A DNA stretch of 64,000 nt from NCBI GenBank assembly GCA_943788345.1, contig CALSPX010000013.1, positions 62,001 through 126,000 of the forward strand. Direction: 5' to 3'. The position numbers were made by a program, and so were the translations under genes. The notes beneath the pieces were generated by a model. That model did not search any database and was not told where the DNA came from. It saw nothing but the letters and a program-made list of their open reading frames with translations. This stretch comes from Ascidiaceihabitans sp023955215. GTDB lineage: Bacteria > Pseudomonadota > Alphaproteobacteria > Rhodobacterales > Rhodobacteraceae. Of the stretch, positions 61,016-64,000 are shown piece after piece (position 1 is the first letter of the stretch; the number at the start of each line of letters is the position of its first letter).

Positions 61016-61894
61016 TTGGTTAAAGATGCACAAAAAAGCACTGCTGATGTGCAGCCGAAGCCGGTAAGCTTCAAGCAATATGATCGGCGTAGCCTGTCCT
61101 ATGCGTCAACCTTTGGCGATCCGATTAAGGCAACTATAATTCGGATTATAGAAGCGTTTACTGGCAAGCTAACTGTTTTGCGCCTTATCCGTAAGTTTGA
61201 GAAAAAAGAGACCCCAAGTGGGCAAGCCTTTTGGCGTGCTGCATTGGATGTGATGGGTATCGAGTTGACGACGCCACAATCACAACTAGACCGCATTCCT
61301 AAATCAGGCCCTGTGATCGTTGTCGCCAACCATCCTCACGGCATGGTTGACGGAATGATTTTTGCTGATTTGATCGGCCGTGTGCGGCCTGACTATCGTA
61401 TTCTGACCCGTTCATTGCTTACTGCGATCGATGAAGTTGCGGGGAGCTACATGATCGCTGTGCCCTTCGCGCATGATCCAGATGCGTTGCAAAAGGGCGT
61501 AGCGATGCGTGCGGAAGCCATGCAACATCTGAAAGACGGCGGCGTTGTTGCGCTATTCCCATCAGGTTCAGTTGCTGCATCAGAGACGTTCTTTGGCCCT
61601 GCAATCGAAGAAGAATGGAATGTGTTTACGGCTGCCTTGATCCGTAGATCGGGTGCCACAGTTGTGCCAATGCATTTCCCTGGTCAAAATAGTCGCGCTT
61701 ACCAAATCGCGAACAAACTATCCCCGATTTTACGTCAGGGTTTGTTGCTTCATGAAATCGTTCATTCGTTGAACAAGCCCCAAGGGCCTATCGTGGGCCA
61801 TCCAGTCGCTGATGAAGACATTGCGGCTTGGAAAGGTGATCCACGTGGCTTTATGGCGTGGCTTCGTAACCATACGCTTAGTTTAAAAGACTAA
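61016..61894 (+). CDS. PlsC-like acyltransferase (lysophospholipid type)
   Basis: 292 aa. ANHPHGMVDGMIFADLIG resembles the acyltransferase block I, with His and Asp separated by five residues rather than the usual four; ALFPSGSVA is the later FPEG-like block. One amphipathic or weakly hydrophobic segment suggests membrane association. It may acylate a lyso-lipid; substrate unknown. Start uncertain: TTG 61016 has GGGG nine bases upstream; GTG 60974 would overlap ptsH. Confidence 0.78.
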   Translation: MVKDAQKSTADVQPKPVSFKQYDRRSLSYASTFGDPIKATIIRIIEAFTGKLTVLRLIRKFEKKETPSGQAFWRAALDVMGIELTTPQSQLDRIPKSGPVIVVANHPHGMVDGMIFADLIGRVRPDYRILTRSLLTAIDEVAGSYMIAVPFAHDPDALQKGVAMRAEAMQHLKDGGVVALFPSGSVAASETFFGPAIEEEWNVFTAALIRRSGATVVPMHFPGQNSRAYQIANKLSPILRQGLLLHEIVHSLNKPQGPIVGHPVADEDIAAWKGDPRGFMAWLRNHTLSLKD

Positions 61895-61897
61895 AGG

Positions 61898-62773
61898 TTA
61901 TCTTGTCGGAACAGGTGTTTCACCGCGATAGTCATAGAAGCCGCGTTGGGTTTTGCGTCCCAACCAACCGGCCTCAACGTATTTTGTGAGCAACGGGCAA
62001 GGGCGGTACTTTGTGTCGGCCAGCCCGTCATGCAATACGTTCATAATCGCAAGACAGGTGTCCAATCCGATAAAATCAGCGAGTTCAAGCGGACCCATTG
62101 GGTGGTTGGCTCCCAAGCGCATTGAGCTATCGATGGACTGTACGTTTCCAACGCCCTCGTACAGCGTATAGACGGCTTCGTTGATCATCGGCATCAGGAT
62201 GCGGTTCACGATAAATGCTGGGAAATCTTCGGCGGATGCAGCGGTTTTCCCTAACCTGTCGACGACTTTCTTGCAGGCATCAAAAGTTTCTGCATCAGTG
62301 GCGATACCGCGGATCAACTCGACCAACTGCATCACAGGAACTGGATTCATAAAGTGAAAGCCCATGAATTTTTCAGGACGATCCGTGCGGCTGGCGAGTC
62401 GGGTGATAGAGATGGACGATGTGTTCGACGTCAAAATAGTATGTGGCTGGAGATGGGGCAGGAGGCTGTCAAAGATTGATTGCTTTACAACTTCTTTCTC
62501 TGTTGCTGCCTCGATGACCAAATCAGTTTGGCCAAGGTCTGGCAGCGCGCTGGTTGTGATGATCCGCCCGATTGCAGCAGCCTTATTTTCGGCGCTGATT
62601 TTCTTACGGCTCACTTGGCGTTCCATATTTTTGTCGATGCGTGCCATCGCCTGCGCAAGCGCATCTTCATTCACATCGTTCAGCAATACGTCATAGCCAG
62701 CAAGTGACATCACATGCGCGATGCCGTTCCCCATTTGGCCTGCACCAATGATACCGATTTTTTGAATGTCCAT
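61898..62773 (-). CDS. 3-hydroxybutyryl-CoA dehydrogenase
   Basis: 291 aa NAD(P)-dependent enzyme oxidising 3-hydroxyacyl-CoA. Rossmann start IGIIGAGQMGNGIAHVMSLAGYDV; the catalytic His in GFHFMNPVPVMQLVELIRG; C-terminal dimer domain with GANHPMGPLELADFIGLD. In acetate or PHB metabolism it links acetoacetyl-CoA and 3-hydroxybutyryl-CoA, so it fits the ethylmalonyl-CoA pathway in this genome. A perfect 18-bp palindrome lies upstream. Confidence 0.93.
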   Translation of the reverse strand: MDIQKIGIIGAGQMGNGIAHVMSLAGYDVLLNDVNEDALAQAMARIDKNMERQVSRKKISAENKAAAIGRIITTSALPDLGQTDLVIEAATEKEVVKQSIFDSLLPHLQPHTILTSNTSSISITRLASRTDRPEKFMGFHFMNPVPVMQLVELIRGIATDAETFDACKKVVDRLGKTAASAEDFPAFIVNRILMPMINEAVYTLYEGVGNVQSIDSSMRLGANHPMGPLELADFIGLDTCLAIMNVLHDGLADTKYRPCPLLTKYVEAGWLGRKTQRGFYDYRGETPVPTR

Positions 62774-62830
62774 TTTGGCCCCTTAACTGCTTAGTATCAC
62801 CATAGGGCCGTGGCCGGTCCAAGAGCAAGG

Positions 62831-62848
62831 TATGAACATATGTTCATA
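62831..62848. promoter_or_regulatory. Perfect 18-bp palindrome upstream of the 3-hydroxybutyryl-CoA dehydrogenase gene
   Basis: TATGAACATATGTTCATA reads the same on both strands. It sits 58 bp before the minus-strand ATG at 62773 and 69 bp before the plus-strand gene at 62917, in promoter position for both. Its length and symmetry fit a dimeric repressor such as a TetR-type protein; the protein is not identified. Confidence 0.6.
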
Positions 62849-62916
62849 ATATCTTATCCGAATTTAAGGGCTTCGCTGCGATACCTCTTATTGGGTGAAA
62901 AGAGGAGTGGTTTAGC

Positions 62917-63777
62917 ATGACCTATGATGCGCTGGGGGCGGGGGCCCTCGACTATCTGCCGTGCCGGTATGGCACGTCCAAATTGTTATTTCGGGGCCCT
63001 AGGCGGCCCTTGAAGGAACCCTACATTGCTTTTCTGGGGGGAACCGAAACATACGGAAAGTTCATCGCGAATCCATTTCCTGAACTGATTGAGCAAAGCA
63101 TAGGGCGGACTTGTGTCAACCTTGGCTGTGTGAATGCAGGGGTGGATGTGTTCGCAACCGATCCACAGATCGTCAAAATAGCGTCTGGTGCTGATGTAAC
63201 GGTCCTACAGCTGATGGGAGCACACAACATGTCCAATCGGTTCTATACGGTCCACCCACGGCGAAACGACCGGTTTTTGAAGCCGTCCACCTTGTTACAA
63301 GCGATTTACCGAGAAGTGGATTTTGCGGAGTTCAACTTTAACAAACATATGCTTCATCGTCTTTACACGTTGTCTCCGGGGCGTTTTGATACCGTCGTTG
63401 TGGAACTGCAGCAGGCGTGGTTGGCGCGTATGCGGATGTTGCTGGGCAAGATTGAGGGAAAGGTTGTTTTGCTTTGGTTCGCGGACCATGCACCCGATGA
63501 CACGTTTCCACCGGACCAAGAAAAAGACCCTTGGTTTGTGACGCGTGAGATGATCGAAGAGCTGCGTTCAATGCCCGCTGAGCTGGTTGAAGTGACAGCA
63601 TCGCCATCCTCTTGTGCCCTTGGTACAGAAGGAATGGTTTTTAGCCCAATGGAAACACCCATCGCGCAGCAGCTCTTGGGACCTGCAGCACATCAAGAGG
63701 CGGCGGCTGCACTGTTGGAAAGTTTGTGGATTGAGGAAATGAAAAAGGCCCGCTTGGGAGCGGGCCTTTCAAAGTAA
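62917..63777 (+). CDS. DUF6473-like protein
   Basis: 286 aa, soluble. The N-terminal YDALGAGALDYLPCRYGTSKLLFRGPRR and IAFLGGTETYGKFIANPFPEL followed by VNLGCVNAGVDVFATD resemble a Roseobacter-group family I recall as DUF6473; function unknown. The last codons contain a terminator stem. It lies on the opposite strand between the 3-hydroxybutyryl-CoA dehydrogenase and etfA genes. Confidence 0.75.
   Translation: MTYDALGAGALDYLPCRYGTSKLLFRGPRRPLKEPYIAFLGGTETYGKFIANPFPELIEQSIGRTCVNLGCVNAGVDVFATDPQIVKIASGADVTVLQLMGAHNMSNRFYTVHPRRNDRFLKPSTLLQAIYREVDFAEFNFNKHMLHRLYTLSPGRFDTVVVELQQAWLARMRMLLGKIEGKVVLLWFADHAPDDTFPPDQEKDPWFVTREMIEELRSMPAELVEVTASPSSCALGTEGMVFSPMETPIAQQLLGPAAHQEAAAALLESLWIEEMKKARLGAGLSK
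63744..63769. terminator. Terminator overlapping the end of the DUF6473-like gene
   Basis: AAAGGCCCGCT, loop TGGG, AGCGGGCCTTT: an 11-bp stem inside the last dozen codons. The T-run is best on the minus strand (CCTTTTTC), so it probably serves etfA. On the plus strand the stem would precede the stop codon. Confidence 0.8.
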
Positions 63778-63789
63778 TTGAGACGAGAG

Positions 63790-64000
63790 TTACAGTTTTT
63801 CTAGCAACTCTGGAACGGCGTCGAATAGGTCGGCAACCAATCCATAGTCCGCAACTTGGAAGATAGGTGCTTCTTCGTCTTTGTTGATTGCGACGATGAC
63901 TTTGGAGTCCTTCATCCCAGCCAAGTGCTGGATCGCGCCAGAAATACCGACCGCAACATACAGTTCAGGGGCCACAACCTTACCTGTTTGGCCAACCTGC
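63790..64000 (-). CDS. etfA: Electron transfer flavoprotein alpha subunit (partial)
   Basis: Only the C-terminal part (69 residues) is in the window. VGQTGKVVAPELYVAVGISGAIQHLAGM is the FAD-binding signature of ETF-alpha, followed by KVIVAINKDEEAPIFQVADYGLVADLF. It carries electrons from acyl-CoA dehydrogenases to ETF-ubiquinone oxidoreductase. The gene continues beyond 64000. Confidence 0.95.
   Translation of the reverse strand, partial: QVGQTGKVVAPELYVAVGISGAIQHLAGMKDSKVIVAINKDEEAPIFQVADYGLVADLFDAVPELLEKL

Noticed and set aside
1..64000. Mobile elements, prophage, CRISPR array or defence island
   Set aside because: No transposase, integrase, phage structural gene, regularly spaced repeats with spacers, or restriction/toxin genes were seen.

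Overview
This 64 kb window looks like ordinary chromosome from an alphaproteobacterium of the Rhodobacterales (Roseobacter group). This is inferred from gene content. The F0 ATP synthase operon is split off in the order I-a-c-b'-b. There is a ChvI/ChvG two-component system followed by a short HprK, RapZ, an EIIA and HPr. A methylsuccinyl-CoA dehydrogenase of the ethylmalonyl-CoA pathway, three tandem peptide deformylase genes before fmt, and a DUF6473-type gene also fit. GC content is moderate by eye. I see no insertion sequence, prophage, CRISPR array or rRNA operon; the one RNA gene recognised is a CAT-anticodon tRNA.

Layout. 1-1.7 kb: the end of a peptide-type ABC importer (permease tail and double ATPase). 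1.8-4.5 kb, minus: a penicillin-binding carboxypeptidase with a SPOR domain, a small tautomerase and a HAD phosphatase. 4.5-9.7 kb: clpS, an rsmC-like methyltransferase, an odd SDR, hemF, and divergent hemC/hemE. 9.8-12.5 kb: tRNA, a PfkB sugar kinase and a TolC-type outer-membrane protein. 12.7-18 kb, minus: ffh, then chorismate mutase-rpsP-bluB-small membrane protein-rimM-sulfotransferase-like-trmD. 18.3-21.1 kb: azoR/lysR divergent pair, EamA exporter and an ArsR regulator. 21.3-24 kb: atpI-B-E-F'-F. 24-33.6 kb: FadR-type regulator, small lipoprotein, smc, and a minus-strand cobC-cbiB-lytic transglycosylase run, with a GS-hydroquinone reductase nearby. 33.7-37.7 kb: a PatB-type lyase divergent from def-def-def-fmt and a small membrane protein. 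37.7-40.4 kb, minus: ispH-methyltransferase-rnhA and a NYN-domain protein. 40.5-49.3 kb, plus: folK, rpoZ, rsh, DUF2062, pdxJ, acpS, lepB, rnc, era, DUF1491, recO. 49.3-54.5 kb: META lipoprotein, mcd, a TauE permease, and an XRE / HTH-sensor / GNAT-like trio. 54.6-61.9 kb: pckA divergent from chvI-chvG-hprK-rapZ-EIIA-HPr, then an acyltransferase. 61.9-64 kb: hbd and the end of etfA, with a DUF6473-type gene between them.

How the genes fit together. Most are housekeeping: protein maturation (def, fmt, lepB, clpS, SRP), ribosome assembly and tRNA modification (rpsP, rimM, trmD, rsmC-like, era, rnc), haem (hemF, hemC, hemE), cobalamin (bluB, cobC, cbiB), stringent response (rsh, rpoZ) and central carbon control (pckA next to ChvI/ChvG and a PTS-like phosphorelay). 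No classic defence island is present. The parts most worth a second look are the degenerate third deformylase, an SDR that lacks the catalytic lysine, a 47-residue membrane protein coupled to rimM, the poorly characterised HTH-sensor/GNAT pair at 52.8-54.5 kb, and several intergenic DNA signals: an 18-bp perfect palindrome, an 11-bp triple repeat, repeats upstream of chvI, and hairpins around atpE.
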